A DNA stretch of 64,000 nucleotides from Solibacillus sp. R5-41 (GCF_002736105.1 NZ_CP024123.1:1232001-1296000); one strand, 5' to 3'. Counted from the first letter of the stretch, positions 36,200-47,194 are shown. The notes: generated by a model not told the origin, from the letters alone. Translations and numbers: made by a program.

Positions 36200-36940
36200 A
36201 TGAGTGCAACATACATTACACAATCTATTCAGCAATTAAAATCAAATATTTTCATGCATGTTCGTCATAGAGCGTTACTACAAAATGTCGGAGAACCAAT
36301 TTTGGATAAGGAACAGTTGTTTTTTATTCAATTGCCGTTTTTAGATGGAAACTCGATTGATGATGAGCGTAAAATGAGCGCAATAACGGTTGGGATTGTT
36401 CATGCATCCCTTCTAGAACATGAAAAAATTAAAGAGCAAAACGCGACAAGCAAACAGCAACAATTAACAGTGCTTGCGGGTGATTACTATAGTGGTCGTT
36501 ATTATCAATTATTAGCACAGTCAAGAAATATTCATCTCATTCAAAAATTGTCTAAAGGAATTGTCAATCGCTGTGAACAACAGATTAAAATATACGAACC
36601 TGTGACGAGACCACTTTCGGAGTGGATTGAGAGTATGAGTATTATTGAATGTGAATTAATTGAACAATATTATGAAGTATATCAATTTACACAATATAAA
36701 GATTTAATGAAAAAAACGTTAACTTTTTTACGATTGAAAGAGGAGCTTTCATTCGTTGAAAATGGTGAGAAAAGCTTTTTTAATAAGCAATTACATATTG
36801 ACACGTTAAGCTCACCAACCATTCAAAATGCATTGCAAGAAGAGCTTATGAAGAGACAGGATGAATTGCATGGGATTGTGAAGCACATACCAATACAACC
36901 CGAATTAAAACAATACATTGAGCAATTGATCACTTCATAA
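36200..36940 (+). CDS. hepS: heptaprenyl diphosphate synthase component I
   Basis: Non-catalytic small subunit of the two-part heptaprenyl diphosphate synthase that makes the menaquinone-7 side chain with HepT. The 246 residues match the HEPPP_synt_1 family (ERKMSAITVGIVHASLLEHEKI, LAGDYYSGRYYQLLAQSRN, LSKGIVNRCEQQIKIYE). ATG 36200 follows a weak GGAG. menG begins within the next bases, so the three genes hepS-menG-hepT form one operon, as in B. subtilis (gerC locus). Confidence 0.92.
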   Translation: MSATYITQSIQQLKSNIFMHVRHRALLQNVGEPILDKEQLFFIQLPFLDGNSIDDERKMSAITVGIVHASLLEHEKIKEQNATSKQQQLTVLAGDYYSGRYYQLLAQSRNIHLIQKLSKGIVNRCEQQIKIYEPVTRPLSEWIESMSIIECELIEQYYEVYQFTQYKDLMKKTLTFLRLKEELSFVENGEKSFFNKQLHIDTLSSPTIQNALQEELMKRQDELHGIVKHIPIQPELKQYIEQLITS

Positions 36941-36964
36941 GTGAATAAGAAAGGTTTTGAAAAC

Positions 36965-37666
36965 ATGACAAAATCGAAAGAACAACATGTTCATGAAGTA
37001 TTTGAGAACATTTCAGAAAGCTACGATAAAATGAACTCTGTCATTAGTTTCCAACAACATATCAAATGGCGAAATGATACGATGAAGCGAATGGCAGTTA
37101 AAAAAGGTTCGAAATGCTTAGATGTTTGTTGTGGTACAGCAGATTGGACAATCGCATTAGCACAAGCTGCGGGTGAAGAGGGCGTTGTTAAAGGATTAGA
37201 CTTTAGTCAAAACATGTTGAAAGTTGGGCAACAAAAAACGGCGGCTATACCACAAGTTGAGTTGATTCATGGGAATGCGATGGAATTGCCATTTGAAGAT
37301 AACACGTTTGACTTTGTAACAATTGGATTTGGTTTGCGTAACGTCCCTGATTATTTGCAAGTGTTACGTGAAATGCACCGCGTCGTAAAGCCTGGTGGAA
37401 TGGTCGTATGTTTAGAAACATCACAATCTGAAATCCCTGGTTACCGCCAACTATTCCGCTTCTATTTCAAATATATTATGCCGATATTCGGAAAGCTTTT
37501 TGCGAAAAGTTATAAAGAATATTCTTGGTTACAGGAATCTGCAAATGATTTTCCAGGTATGAAAAAATTAGCGCAAATGTTTACGGATGCGGGATTAAAA
37601 AATGTAACATATAAAGCATACAGTGGTGGGGCAGCCGCTGTGCATATGGGCTTTAAAAAAGAATAA
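36965..37666 (+). CDS. menG: demethylmenaquinone methyltransferase
   Basis: Class I SAM methyltransferase performing the last step of menaquinone synthesis (UbiE/MenG family). From ATG 36965 it has 233 residues with [21 protein letters not shown], the SAM-binding [27 protein letters not shown], and the family signature [27 protein letters not shown] 36965 is placed after GAAAGG; the open frame begins at GTG 36941 directly at the hepS stop. Between hepS and hepT in one operon. Confidence 0.95.
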   Translation: MTKSKEQHVHEVFENISESYDKMNSVISFQQHIKWRNDTMKRMAVKKGSKCLDVCCGTADWTIALAQAAGEEGVVKGLDFSQNMLKVGQQKTAAIPQVELIHGNAMELPFEDNTFDFVTIGFGLRNVPDYLQVLREMHRVVKPGGMVVCLETSQSEIPGYRQLFRFYFKYIMPIFGKLFAKSYKEYSWLQESANDFPGMKKLAQMFTDAGLKNVTYKAYSGGAAAVHMGFKKE

Positions 37667-37688
37667 TGGTGAGAGTGGGTTTTGACGC

Positions 37689-38663
37689 GTGGAAAAGATG
37701 AAGCTAAAAATACTATATACTGATATTAAATCAGATATAGAAATCATCGAAAAAGAATTAGAAAAAGCGCTAAGTTCATCTTCTCACTTATTGAATGATG
37801 CCTCACTTCATTTATTGCAAGCAGGTGGAAAACGGATTCGACCGGTATTTGCGTTACTAAGTGCTAAATTTGGTGACTATAATATCGAGCGAATGAAAAA
37901 TATCGCTGTTCCATTAGAATTAATCCACATGGCATCGTTAGTTCATGATGATGTGATTGATGATTCGGATATGCGTAGAGGCAGACTCACGGTGAAAGCA
38001 CAGTGGAATAATCGTGTTGCGATGTATACAGGGGATTTTATTTTTGCAAGAGCATTAGAATATGTCACAATTATTGAAAATCCTCAAGCCCATCAAATTT
38101 TAGCGAGAACAATGGTTGAACTTTGTAATGGTGAAGTCATTCAAATTGAAGATAAGTTTCGTTTAAATCAAAATATTAAAGATTATTTCCGTCGTATTAA
38201 GCGTAAAACAGCACTCTTAATTGAATCGAGCTGTGAACTAGGAGCTGTCGTTAGTGGGGCAGATAAAAAAACCGTTCGTCATTTAAAACGCTATGGTTAT
38301 TTTGTTGGGATGAGCTTCCAAATTATTGATGATATATTAGATTTCACGGCTACGGACAAGCAACTAGGGAAACCGGCAGGAAGCGATTTCATTCAAGGGA
38401 ATATCACATTACCGATTTTATTGATGAAAGAAGATCCTCAATTAATACCGTATTTAGAGAAAGTTTCCACCGGTGAGCTATTAGAGGAAGAACGTCAAGC
38501 AATGCTGCAACTTGTACGTAAATCAAATGCGATAAAAGAAGCGACTAAAATAAGTAATTTGTATTTAAAAAAAGCTTTAGCCGAAGTAGAAAAATTACCA
38601 AATCATCCTACGAAGAAAAAACTGCGCGATATTGCCTTGGTCATGGGTAAGAGAAAATTCTAA
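37689..38663 (+). CDS. hepT: heptaprenyl diphosphate synthase component II
   Basis: Catalytic prenyltransferase subunit; adds isopentenyl diphosphates to make the C35 chain. The 324 residues have the first Asp-rich motif HDDVIDD with LQAGGKRIRP before it, and the second IIDDILDF with GKPAGSDFIQGNITLP. The C-terminus MGKRKF is typical. GTG 37689 is 9 bases after GAGAGTGGG; ATG 37698 is an alternative. Together with hepS and menG it supplies menaquinone for the respiratory genes elsewhere in the window. Confidence 0.95.
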   Translation: MEKMKLKILYTDIKSDIEIIEKELEKALSSSSHLLNDASLHLLQAGGKRIRPVFALLSAKFGDYNIERMKNIAVPLELIHMASLVHDDVIDDSDMRRGRLTVKAQWNNRVAMYTGDFIFARALEYVTIIENPQAHQILARTMVELCNGEVIQIEDKFRLNQNIKDYFRRIKRKTALLIESSCELGAVVSGADKKTVRHLKRYGYFVGMSFQIIDDILDFTATDKQLGKPAGSDFIQGNITLPILLMKEDPQLIPYLEKVSTGELLEEERQAMLQLVRKSNAIKEATKISNLYLKKALAEVEKLPNHPTKKKLRDIALVMGKRKF

Positions 38664-38779
38664 AAATGCTAGCATTATAAAGGTTTATGCTAATATTTGT
38701 TGCAGTTTATGCGTGTCTTTGGTAATATTTATCGGTAGGTGTAAAACCTTTTACCCAAATTTAAGGAGTGTATAATAAC

Positions 38780-39199
38780 ATGGCAATCGAAAAAACATTT
38801 TTAATGGTTAAACCTGATGGCGTAGAACGTCAAGTAATCGGTGATATCGTTGACCGCTTTGAACGTCGCGGTTTCGTATTACGTGGAGCAAAATTAATGA
38901 CTGCTTCTCGTGAATTAGCTGAAAATCACTATGCAGAACACGCTGAGCGTCCATTCTTCGGTGAATTAGTAGACTTCATCACTTCTGGCCCAGTATTTGG
39001 TATGGTTTGGGAAGGCGAAAACGTTATCCAATTAGCTCGTATCATGATGGGTGCTACTAAACCAGAAGATTCAGCTCCTGGTACAATCCGCGGAGACTAC
39101 GCTGTAACTTTATCTCACAACGTAATCCACGGTTCTGATTCTTTAGCTTCTGCTGAGCGCGAAATAAACTTATGGTTCGGCGAAGGTTTAGCTGAGTAA
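38780..39199 (+). CDS. ndk: nucleoside diphosphate kinase
   Basis: Transfers the gamma phosphate between nucleoside tri- and diphosphates through a phospho-histidine. The 139-residue protein starts [15 protein letters not shown] and has the active-site [16 protein letters not shown] with the catalytic His. ATG 38780 is used because it gives the conserved N-terminus; GTG 38768 overlaps AAGGAG. Codon use is visibly more biased than its neighbours (frequent TTA, GGT, GAA), as for a highly expressed gene. A strong terminator follows. Confidence 0.97.
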   Translation: MAIEKTFLMVKPDGVERQVIGDIVDRFERRGFVLRGAKLMTASRELAENHYAEHAERPFFGELVDFITSGPVFGMVWEGENVIQLARIMMGATKPEDSAPGTIRGDYAVTLSHNVIHGSDSLASAEREINLWFGEGLAE

Positions 39200-39221
39200 T
39201 TAATCTTGGTTTAACATGAAT

Positions 39222-39258
39222 AAATAGTGTTCACTTTCAAAGTGGACACTATTTTTTT
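39222..39258 (+). terminator. ndk terminator
   Basis: Sixteen-bp stem AAATAGTGTTCACTTT (39222-39237) / AAAGTGGACACTATTT with one G-U pair, then T4 or more. Confidence 0.88.
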
Positions 39259-39389
39259 ACATAAATATATATCTGAATAATGAAACTATAATGGTGGGGT
39301 AAACGTATAGTATATAACTTGAATATATTGACCCTTCATTATGAATGGGAACACCGACAAGTTTAGCTGGCAACACTTTATAAAGATGC

Positions 39390-39637
39390 AAGTTGATTGG
39401 AATGAAGGGGAGGCGACTCTAGCGGGAACAGCACCTTAGGAACGAAGGTTAAAACCGTCACGTCCTGTGACAATGCCTTCATGACCAACATCGTGTTGGC
39501 CTGAAAATCTACTTTTTTCGAGATATATCTCGAAAAAAGTTAGTTGGAGCCGTGCCCGCGGAAAGCGTTCGGACCAGAATGGAAATCAATCCGTCCTGTT
39601 TTGGCAATTTAAAAGAAGGTATTTTTTAATTCAACTT
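39390..39637 (+). repeat. GTTGATT element, copy 1 (family 2)
   Basis: An element with GTTGATTGGAATGAAGG at the left, AGAATGGAAATCAAT at 39576-39590, and a further conserved tail ending TTCAACTTAT; AAGTTGA (39390-39396) and TCAACTT (39631-39637) form terminal inverted repeats. Inside are GCGGGAACAGCAC, CACGTCCTGTGACAA, CCAACATCGTGTTGG and the palindrome TTTTTTCGAGATATATCTCG, then GTTGGAGCCGTGCCCGCGG. GCGGG..CAC near the left can pair with GTGCCCGC near the right. It separates ndk from cheR together with the small gene that follows. Confidence 0.8.
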
Positions 39638-39661
39638 ATATAACTAAAAGGAGAGGTTAGG

Positions 39662-39874
39662 ATGGTTTTTTGGACTGCGATTGTTATTATTGTTGTAATG
39701 GGAATATTGACAGACACATATACGAAAAATAAAAAAATAGAGTTGAAGAGATTAGACAAGGAGATTGAATTAGAACGTCTAAAATTAGAAAACTATGATA
39801 AAGAGACAGAAAAAATGCGCTTAGAATTAGAACGTTCGAAGCAACAGCTGTTAGAAACTAGGAATCCTTCATAA
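39662..39874 (+). CDS. small membrane-anchored coiled-coil protein
   Basis: A 70-residue protein with one N-terminal transmembrane segment (~2-17) and a strongly charged helical tail (~22-66) rich in Lys, Glu and Leu with heptad-like spacing (KKIELKRLDKEIELERLKLENYDKE... in segments). A good AAAGGAGAGG lies 5 bases before the ATG, and the reading frame is clean, so it is probably real. I do not recognise a named family. It sits between a GTTGATT element and cheR, a position with no counterpart in B. subtilis. Confidence 0.65.
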   Translation: MVFWTAIVIIVVMGILTDTYTKNKKIELKRLDKEIELERLKLENYDKETEKMRLELERSKQQLLETRNPS

Positions 39875-39878
39875 TTAA

Positions 39879-40721
<843 letters not shown>

Positions 40722-40785
40722 TGGCAAAAAAAATGCGCAGTATGTGTGTTGCGAAAGTTTGGAGAAGGATCCACTTTTCTAACGA

Positions 40786-40828
40786 ATAAAAAACGCTTTT
40801 CGTACAATTTGCGAATAGGCGTTTTTTT
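40786..40828 (+). terminator. cheR terminator
   Basis: Stem AAAAAACGC / GCGTTTTTTT with an internal TTCG / CGAA pairing, between cheR and aroC. Confidence 0.7.
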
Positions 40829-40985
40829 GTTCAATTTTGCTCATACATGCACGGTATTTTACCTTGAATGTTCAGAATGTTCTAAAATAGCGAATTATCC
40901 GAATGAAAATGGTACTGATATTTATCTTGAAATATGTTATAGTGAAAAATACATACTTTAGCGAGTTGAAGGGAGAAAGTGTTTA

Positions 40986-42167
40986 ATGCGTTATTTAACA
41001 GCAGGTGAGTCACACGGACCACAATTAACTACAATTATTGAGGGGTTACCGTCACAATTGCCGGTGACAGCAGAAAAAATAAATTATGACTTAAAACGAC
41101 GACAAGGTGGACATGGCCGAGGACGTCGTATGCAAATCGAAACAGATACAGTCGAAATCGTTTCGGGCGTCCGACACGGGAAAACATTAGGCTCTCCAGT
41201 AGCACTTGTCGTAACAAATGATGACTGGAAGCATTGGACTAAAATTATGGGAGCGGCAGAATTACCAGAAGATATTGACCCAACTGAAATGAAGCGTCAA
41301 ATTTCCCGTCCACGCCCAGGACATGCAGATTTAGTTGGTGGGATGAAATATGGTCACCGCGATTTACGCAATGTTTTAGAGCGTTCAAGTGCCCGTGAAA
41401 CAACGGTGCGTGTGGCAGTTGGCTCTGTTGCAAAGGCGTTATTAAATGAGCTCGGAATTTCAATTGTTGCACATGTGACGGAAATCATTGGAATTAAAGC
41501 CGATACAGCGCTAGTTGAGGGGAAATCAGCAGATGAGATACGCGCGATTGTAGAAGAAGACCCTTGCTATTGTGTTGATTCAGAAGCATCGGCAAAAATG
41601 GTCGAAGCGATTGATGATGCTAAAAAAGCAGGCGATTCAATTGGTGGGATTGTCGAAGTGATTATTGAAGGATTACCAGCTGGCATTGGTTCATATGTTC
41701 ATTATGATCGTAAATTAGACGCGAAATTGGCTGCAGCAATGTTAAGCATCAATGCATTCAAAGGTGTTGAATTCGGCATCGGTTTTGAAATGGCCCGTAA
41801 AAAAGGTTCAGAAGTACATGACGAAATTACTTGGGATGAGGAAAATGGTTATACACGTACGACAAACCGTCTAGGTGGTTTAGAAGGTGGTATGTCTACA
41901 GGTATGCCTATCATTGTACGTGGTGTCATGAAGCCAATTCCAACGTTATATAAACCATTACAAAGCGTGGATATTGAAACGAAGGAACCGTTTAAAGCGA
42001 GTGTCGAGCGTTCAGATAGCTGTGCAGTACCGGCAGCATCGATCGTGGCAGAACATGTTATTGCTTGGGAAATAGCGAGTGTCATTGTGGATCAATTCCA
42101 CAGCGATCAATTCCCTCAATTGAAAGCACAAATTGATGCGATGCGTCAGTACACAAAGGAGTACTAA
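40986..42167 (+). CDS. aroC: chorismate synthase
   Basis: Converts EPSP to chorismate with reduced FMN. The 393 residues start [22 protein letters not shown] (GESHG signature, split here for brevity) and include [40 protein letters not shown], and [15 protein letters not shown] near the end. ATG 40986 follows GAAGGGAGA. This is aroF in B. subtilis naming. aroB begins 2 bases after the stop, so aroC-aroB-aroH form a tight operon. Confidence 0.97.
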   Translation: MRYLTAGESHGPQLTTIIEGLPSQLPVTAEKINYDLKRRQGGHGRGRRMQIETDTVEIVSGVRHGKTLGSPVALVVTNDDWKHWTKIMGAAELPEDIDPTEMKRQISRPRPGHADLVGGMKYGHRDLRNVLERSSARETTVRVAVGSVAKALLNELGISIVAHVTEIIGIKADTALVEGKSADEIRAIVEEDPCYCVDSEASAKMVEAIDDAKKAGDSIGGIVEVIIEGLPAGIGSYVHYDRKLDAKLAAAMLSINAFKGVEFGIGFEMARKKGSEVHDEITWDEENGYTRTTNRLGGLEGGMSTGMPIIVRGVMKPIPTLYKPLQSVDIETKEPFKASVERSDSCAVPAASIVAEHVIAWEIASVIVDQFHSDQFPQLKAQIDAMRQYTKEY

Positions 42168-42168
42168 T

Positions 42169-43260
42169 ATGAAAATTCCAGTTCGTGCTGCATCTCATTC
42201 GTATGTTGTGACGATTGGGAATGGCATTTTACATGATGTAGTTCAATCACATAAAGCACTGTTTGAAAAGGCAGATAAAATAATTGTATTAACGGATGAA
42301 TTAGTTTGGGCGGCACAAAGGGAATATTTTGAAGCGAACTTCTCCTATACCTTTGACGTGCTCGTGATGCCAGCAGGAGAGCAATGTAAAAGCTTTGAAA
42401 ATTATCAGGTGACACAAACATTTTTACTAGAAAAGAAATGTACGCGTAAATCATTAGTTATCGCATTTGGTGGGGGTGCTGTAGGAGATTTAGCGGGATT
42501 TGTTGCCGCGACCTATATGCGTGGAATCCCGTTTATTCAAGTGCCAACGACGATTTTAGCACATGACTCAGCAGTTGGTGGAAAGACAGCGATTAATCAT
42601 CCGCAAGGTAAAAATATGATTGGTGCCTTTTATCAGCCACAAGCGGTTATTTATGATACGAAATTTTTAAGAAGTTTAAGTGAAAAAGAAGTTCGATCAG
42701 GAATGGCTGAAGTCGTAAAGCATGCCCTCATTTCCGACGCTGAATGGGTGGAAGAATTAGTAGAAGCCAATTCAATAACGAATTTACCAGAACAACTGCT
42801 AGGGGATTATTTAGCACAAGGTATTCAAGTGAAGGCTGACATCGTGGAACAAGATGAGACAGAGCAATCTGTGCGTAAGTATTTAAATTTAGGTCACACG
42901 TACGGCCACGCCATCGAAGCAGCTGCAGGCTATGGAAAAGTCGCACATGGTGAAGCAGTCATGATTGGTCTCATTTATTGTTTATTATTAAGTGAACGTT
43001 ACGGAAAAATCGATCATGCATTTACGGAGCGATTTTTACAATTTGCAATCGACAGTGGCTATCCGTTTGAAGCGGTTTATCAATTTACATTCGAACAGCT
43101 CACGGAATATTTATTAAAAGATAAAAAGGCGGACTATGGCATATTGCAATTTGTTTTATTGGAAACGGTCGGAAAGCCATTTGTACAAAAAATTGAATTA
43201 GATGAATGTAGAGAAATTGATAATCAGCTAAGACAATTACTGTTGGAGGTGGAAGCGTGA
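42169..43260 (+). CDS. aroB: 3-dehydroquinate synthase
   Basis: Second step of the shikimate pathway, NAD- and metal-dependent. From ATG 42169 it has 363 residues with PAGEQCKSFENY, the nucleotide-binding FGGGAVGDLAGFVAATYMRGI, PTTILAHDSAVGGKTAINH, the metal-binding Glu in GMAEVVKHA and the His in NLGHTYGHAIE. The open frame runs upstream into aroC, but AAAGGAG at 42156-42162 selects ATG 42169. Its stop overlaps the aroH start. Confidence 0.97.
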   Translation: MKIPVRAASHSYVVTIGNGILHDVVQSHKALFEKADKIIVLTDELVWAAQREYFEANFSYTFDVLVMPAGEQCKSFENYQVTQTFLLEKKCTRKSLVIAFGGGAVGDLAGFVAATYMRGIPFIQVPTTILAHDSAVGGKTAINHPQGKNMIGAFYQPQAVIYDTKFLRSLSEKEVRSGMAEVVKHALISDAEWVEELVEANSITNLPEQLLGDYLAQGIQVKADIVEQDETEQSVRKYLNLGHTYGHAIEAAAGYGKVAHGEAVMIGLIYCLLLSERYGKIDHAFTERFLQFAIDSGYPFEAVYQFTFEQLTEYLLKDKKADYGILQFVLLETVGKPFVQKIELDECREIDNQLRQLLLEVEA

Positions 43261-43619
43261 TTCGAGGAATACGTGGAGCAATTACGATTGATGAAGATAG
43301 AGCGGAGTTAGTGTGGGAAGAGACAGCTAAGCTTGTGCAAGAAGTAGTGAAACAAAATAAAGTGGATCCATCAGATATAGCTTCTGTTACAATTTCGACT
43401 ACACCAGATATTCGCTCAGCATTTCCTGCGAAGTCTGTTCGTTCAATGGAAGATTGGCAATATGTTCCGATTATGTGTATGCATGAAATGGATGTACCAG
43501 GTGCACTTCCGCTTTGTATCCGTGTGTTATTACATGTCAACACACATACACCACAGCATGAAATTCATCATATTTACTTAAAAGATGCCGTTAAATTACG
43601 ACCAGATTTAGTGAAATAA
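43257..43619 (+). CDS. aroH: chorismate mutase, AroH type
   Basis: Monofunctional trimeric chorismate mutase converting chorismate to prephenate. The 120 residues begin MIRGIRGAITI, with the active-site Arg7, the DIASVTISTTPDIRSAFPAKSVR segment, and MDVPGALPLCIRVLLHVNT with the catalytic Arg90-equivalent. GTG 43257 overlaps the aroB stop. In B. subtilis trpEDCFBA lies between aroH and hisC; here only 27 bases separate aroH from hisC. Confidence 0.96.
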   Translation: MIRGIRGAITIDEDRAELVWEETAKLVQEVVKQNKVDPSDIASVTISTTPDIRSAFPAKSVRSMEDWQYVPIMCMHEMDVPGALPLCIRVLLHVNTHTPQHEIHHIYLKDAVKLRPDLVK

Positions 43620-43646
43620 CAGCAAATTAAGAGGAGACGGTCAACG

Positions 43647-44747
43647 ATGAAATGGAAACAACAATTACATGGGATGAAAGCTTACCAACCAGGTAAACCA
43701 ATGGAAGAAGTAAAGAAACAGTATGGATTAGATGAAGTCGTGAAATTAGCATCAAATGAAAATCCATTCGGTAGCTCACCACAAGTAAAAGCATTTTTAC
43801 AATCAGATGCGTCCAATCACGCGGTTTATCCGGATGGATATGCACAAAACTTACGCACAAGCCTCGCAAATTTTTATGGGGTAGAAGAAGGAGAGTTAAT
43901 TATCGGAAATGGCTCCGATGATTTAATCGCCATTATTACTCGTGCGTTATTATATCCAGGAGTGAATACGGTCATGGCCGATCCATCGTTTTCACAATAC
44001 TGGCATAATGCGGAAATTGAAGGTGCAGAAGTACGTAAAATCCCTCTCAAAGATGGCGTGCATAATTTGGATGCAATGCTTGAAGCAATTGATGAAAATA
44101 CATCCGTTGTGTGGGTTTGTAATCCAAATAATCCAACTGGAACAATTGTTTCGGATGAAGCATTGCGTGCATTTTTAGCGGCAGTACCAAATGATGTTTT
44201 CGTCGTATTAGATGAGGCGTACATAGAGTATGTCAATGACCCAAAATACCAAGACACATTGCATTTTTTCAGAGAGTATTCTAATTTAATTTTATTACGC
44301 ACATTTTCAAAAGCGTATGGCTTAGCATCATTCCGCGTAGGATATGGCATTGCTCAAGGGGAAGTAATTGCGAAGCTTGACCCTGTTCGTGCACCATTTA
44401 ACAATACAATTTTAAGTCAAAAAGTAGCCCAAGTAGCACTTGGCGACCAAGAATATATCGCAAGTTGCAGTGAAGCGAATGAAAAGGGCAAGAAGCAATT
44501 TGTTGCGTTTTGTGAAGCACAAGGGCTAAACTATTTCCCTTCTCAAACAAACTTCATCATGTTTGAAGTGAAGATGAGCAGTCAAATTGTATTTGAAGAG
44601 ATGATGAAGCGTGGATTTATTATTCGTAGTGGCGCGGCACTTGGTCTAGAAGGATTTATTCGTGTAACAATTGGGACCGAGCAGCAAAATGAAAAATTCC
44701 TACAATTGCTGGCAGAAGTTTTGAAAGAGCAAGGGGTTTTTGCATGA
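43647..44747 (+). CDS. hisC: histidinol-phosphate / aromatic aminotransferase
   Basis: Class I/II PLP-dependent aminotransferase. In Bacillus this enzyme serves both histidine synthesis and tyrosine/phenylalanine synthesis, which fits its place in the aro operon. The 366 residues contain the LASNENPFGSSPQV N-terminal region, ELIIGNGSDDLI, VVWVCNPNNPTGT, DEAYIEYV, the PLP-lysine segment LRTFSKAYGLASFRVGYGI, and RSGAALGLEGFIRVTIGT. AAGAGGAGA precedes the ATG. Its end overlaps tyrA by 4 bases. Confidence 0.95.
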   Translation: MKWKQQLHGMKAYQPGKPMEEVKKQYGLDEVVKLASNENPFGSSPQVKAFLQSDASNHAVYPDGYAQNLRTSLANFYGVEEGELIIGNGSDDLIAIITRALLYPGVNTVMADPSFSQYWHNAEIEGAEVRKIPLKDGVHNLDAMLEAIDENTSVVWVCNPNNPTGTIVSDEALRAFLAAVPNDVFVVLDEAYIEYVNDPKYQDTLHFFREYSNLILLRTFSKAYGLASFRVGYGIAQGEVIAKLDPVRAPFNNTILSQKVAQVALGDQEYIASCSEANEKGKKQFVAFCEAQGLNYFPSQTNFIMFEVKMSSQIVFEEMMKRGFIIRSGAALGLEGFIRVTIGTEQQNEKFLQLLAEVLKEQGVFA

Positions 44748-45841
44748 CAAGGAATGTTCTCGTAATAGGACTGGGGTTAATTGGTGGTTCTGTTGCATTA
44801 GCTTTACAAAAGGCTCCGCATACGAAAGTGTTTGGTTACGACGCACATGAGCAAACAAGAGAATTAGCGTGCACATTAAATGTTGTAAATGAAGTGGTTG
44901 AAGATCCTGCACAATTTGCTGAGCAAGCAGATGTTATTATATTTGGAACACCTGTCAATATAACACTCGACTTGATGGAACAGCTAAAAAATTGGAATTT
45001 AAAGCGCAATGTTATTATTACTGATACCGGTAGTACGAAAGCCCGTATTATGGAAAAAGCACTTGAATTAAGAGAATTAGGCATTACCTTTATTGGTGGC
45101 CACCCAATGGCAGGTTCACATAAAAGTGGTATTACGGCTGCTAAACCGTATTTATTGGAAAATGCCTATTATATGCTGACACCAACTGAAGGCGAAGAAA
45201 TTGAAAAAATCGCTGCACTCGACGATTTATTAAAATTTACGCTCGGGAAAATGGTCGTAGTAGACGCCAAGGCACATGATCATATGACAGCTGTTGTCAG
45301 CCATTTCCCCCATATTGTTGCGGCCTCATTAGTCCATCAATTGAACTTTGAGAAAAAAGCATTCCCGATGACTTCCTCTTTAGCGGCTGGGGGGTTCCGT
45401 GATATAACACGTATTGCTTCCTCCAATCCGACATTGTGGCGAGATATTACGCTGCAAAATCAAAAAGAGTTAGTTGGTCAATTGGATATATGGTTAGATG
45501 AAATGGGACGGATAAGGCAGTTGCTAGAGCAAGGTGATGCGGAGGAAATTGAGCGTTATTTTGCCGATGCGAGGGATGTTCGCGACAAGTTGCCAGTTGC
45601 AAATGGGGCATTGTACATGCCATATGACTTGTATGTTGATATTCCAGACTATCCAGGGGTTATTTCTGAAGTGACCGGCTACTTGGCAAATGAAAATATT
45701 AGCATCATTAATATTCGAATTGTTGAAACGCGTGTCGATGTATTTGGTATTTTAGTGATCAGTTTCCAAACAAATGAAGACCGTGAGCGAGCTGCAAAGT
45801 GCATCATACAAAAAGCAAATTATGATACACATATATCTTAA
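44744..45841 (+). CDS. tyrA: prephenate dehydrogenase
   Basis: Oxidatively decarboxylates prephenate to 4-hydroxyphenylpyruvate for tyrosine. The 365 residues start with the Rossmann motif VIGLGLIGGSVALAL, then TDTGSTKARIM, GGHPMAGSHKSG (catalytic His), HDHMTAVVSHFPH, and a C-terminal ACT domain (~297-365: LYVDIPDYPGVISEVTGYLANE) that probably gives feedback control. ATG overlaps the hisC stop (ATGA). Followed by a terminator before aroA. Confidence 0.96.
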   Translation: MTRNVLVIGLGLIGGSVALALQKAPHTKVFGYDAHEQTRELACTLNVVNEVVEDPAQFAEQADVIIFGTPVNITLDLMEQLKNWNLKRNVIITDTGSTKARIMEKALELRELGITFIGGHPMAGSHKSGITAAKPYLLENAYYMLTPTEGEEIEKIAALDDLLKFTLGKMVVVDAKAHDHMTAVVSHFPHIVAASLVHQLNFEKKAFPMTSSLAAGGFRDITRIASSNPTLWRDITLQNQKELVGQLDIWLDEMGRIRQLLEQGDAEEIERYFADARDVRDKLPVANGALYMPYDLYVDIPDYPGVISEVTGYLANENISIINIRIVETRVDVFGILVISFQTNEDRERAAKCIIQKANYDTHIS

Positions 45842-45849
45842 TGAACATC

Positions 45850-45886
45850 ACATCTCGCTAAATTAACTTGCGAGATGTATTTTTTC
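45850..45886 (+). terminator. tyrA terminator
   Basis: Nine-bp stem ACATCTCGC (45850-45858) / GCGAGATGT (45870-45878), then ATTTTTT. aroA starts 16 bases later, so it may need readthrough or its own start. Confidence 0.75.
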
Positions 45887-45901
45887 TAGGGAGGGATTGT
45901 C

Positions 45902-47194
45902 ATGAGTTCAAAAGTAATGAGATACAACAAGCCGGCACTTCAAGGGGAAATAACGGTACCAGGAGACAAATCGATTTCCCACAGATCCGTCATGTTTGGT
46001 TCAATCGCGCAAGGTAAGACAACCGTTTCTGGCTTTTTACTTGGGGAAGATTGTTTAAGTACAATTGACTGTTTCCAAAAACTCGGTGTCGACATACAAG
46101 TAGATGGAACGAATGTTAAGATTGAAAGTCCGGGAATGGATGATTGGAAAGAGCCGAGTGAAGTGTTATATACAGGTAATTCAGGTACAACTACTCGCCT
46201 CATGGTAGGAATTTTAGCGGGTACAAACGTGCATACTGTGATGACAGGTGATGCATCAATTGGTAAGCGTCCAATGCGTCGTGTAACGGATCCATTACGT
46301 CAAATGGGTGCACAAATTTCTGGCCGGGAAAATGGCCAATTTACACCGCTAGCAATACAGGGAACCGCTTTGCAAGCGATTGATTACACGATGCCTGTAG
46401 CAAGTGCACAAGTGAAATCGGCTGTTTTATTAGCTGGCTTACGCGCACAAGGAACAACGATTGTGCGAGAAAGTGAAGTGTCACGTGATCACACGGAACG
46501 CATGCTACGTCAATTTGGCGCGGCGATTACAGTTGAGCAAGGTGTCGTATCATTTGAAGGCGGACAGCAGCTCACAGGCACGCATGTTAACGTTCCAGGG
46601 GATATCTCTTCTGCCGCCTTCTTTTTAGTTGCAGGGGCAATTGCTAAAAATAGTCGTGTCATCTTGAAAAACGTCGGGGTGAATGAAACACGAAATGGCA
46701 TCCTAGAGATACTCCAAAATATGGGTGCGAAAATGGAAATCGAAGTAGATGATGAACATGCAGCTGAACCAACAGCGACGATAACAATGACAACATCTAC
46801 TTTAAAAGGAACGACCATTGAAGGGGCAATTATTCCTCGATTAATTGATGAAATACCGATTTTAGCACTATTAGCAACACAGGCAACTGGAAAAACGATT
46901 ATAAAAGATGCAGAAGAATTAAAGGTAAAAGAAACGAATCGTATTGATGCAGTCGTAGCGGAATTAAAAAAACTAGGCGCACAAATTGAAGCGACGAGTG
47001 ATGGCATGATTATTGAAGGACCTACAAAATTACATGGTGCAAGTTTGAAATCATATGGTGATCATCGAATCGGCATGATGGCGGCAGTTGCAGCATTAGT
47101 AACAGACGGAGCTATCGAGCTAGATGACGCACAATGCATCGCCGTATCATACCCAACGTTTTTTGAACATGTAAACGAATTGATTAACGAGTAA
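45902..47194 (+). CDS. aroA: 5-enolpyruvylshikimate-3-phosphate synthase
   Basis: Joins shikimate-3-phosphate and PEP; target of glyphosate. The 430 residues include [19 protein letters not shown] near the start, the PEP-site loop [57 protein letters not shown] and [16 protein letters not shown]. In the NAGTATR-like loop the sequence is GNSGTTTR; the GNSGTT form is usual for class II bacterial enzymes, which tend to be glyphosate tolerant. ATG 45902 follows AGGGAGG. Named aroE in B. subtilis. Confidence 0.97.
   Translation: MSSKVMRYNKPALQGEITVPGDKSISHRSVMFGSIAQGKTTVSGFLLGEDCLSTIDCFQKLGVDIQVDGTNVKIESPGMDDWKEPSEVLYTGNSGTTTRLMVGILAGTNVHTVMTGDASIGKRPMRRVTDPLRQMGAQISGRENGQFTPLAIQGTALQAIDYTMPVASAQVKSAVLLAGLRAQGTTIVRESEVSRDHTERMLRQFGAAITVEQGVVSFEGGQQLTGTHVNVPGDISSAAFFLVAGAIAKNSRVILKNVGVNETRNGILEILQNMGAKMEIEVDDEHAAEPTATITMTTSTLKGTTIEGAIIPRLIDEIPILALLATQATGKTIIKDAEELKVKETNRIDAVVAELKKLGAQIEATSDGMIIEGPTKLHGASLKSYGDHRIGMMAAVAALVTDGAIELDDAQCIAVSYPTFFEHVNELINE

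Noticed and set aside
40746-40961. 71-codon frame between cheR and aroC
   Set aside because: It runs through the cheR terminator, has no ribosome binding site and no family features.
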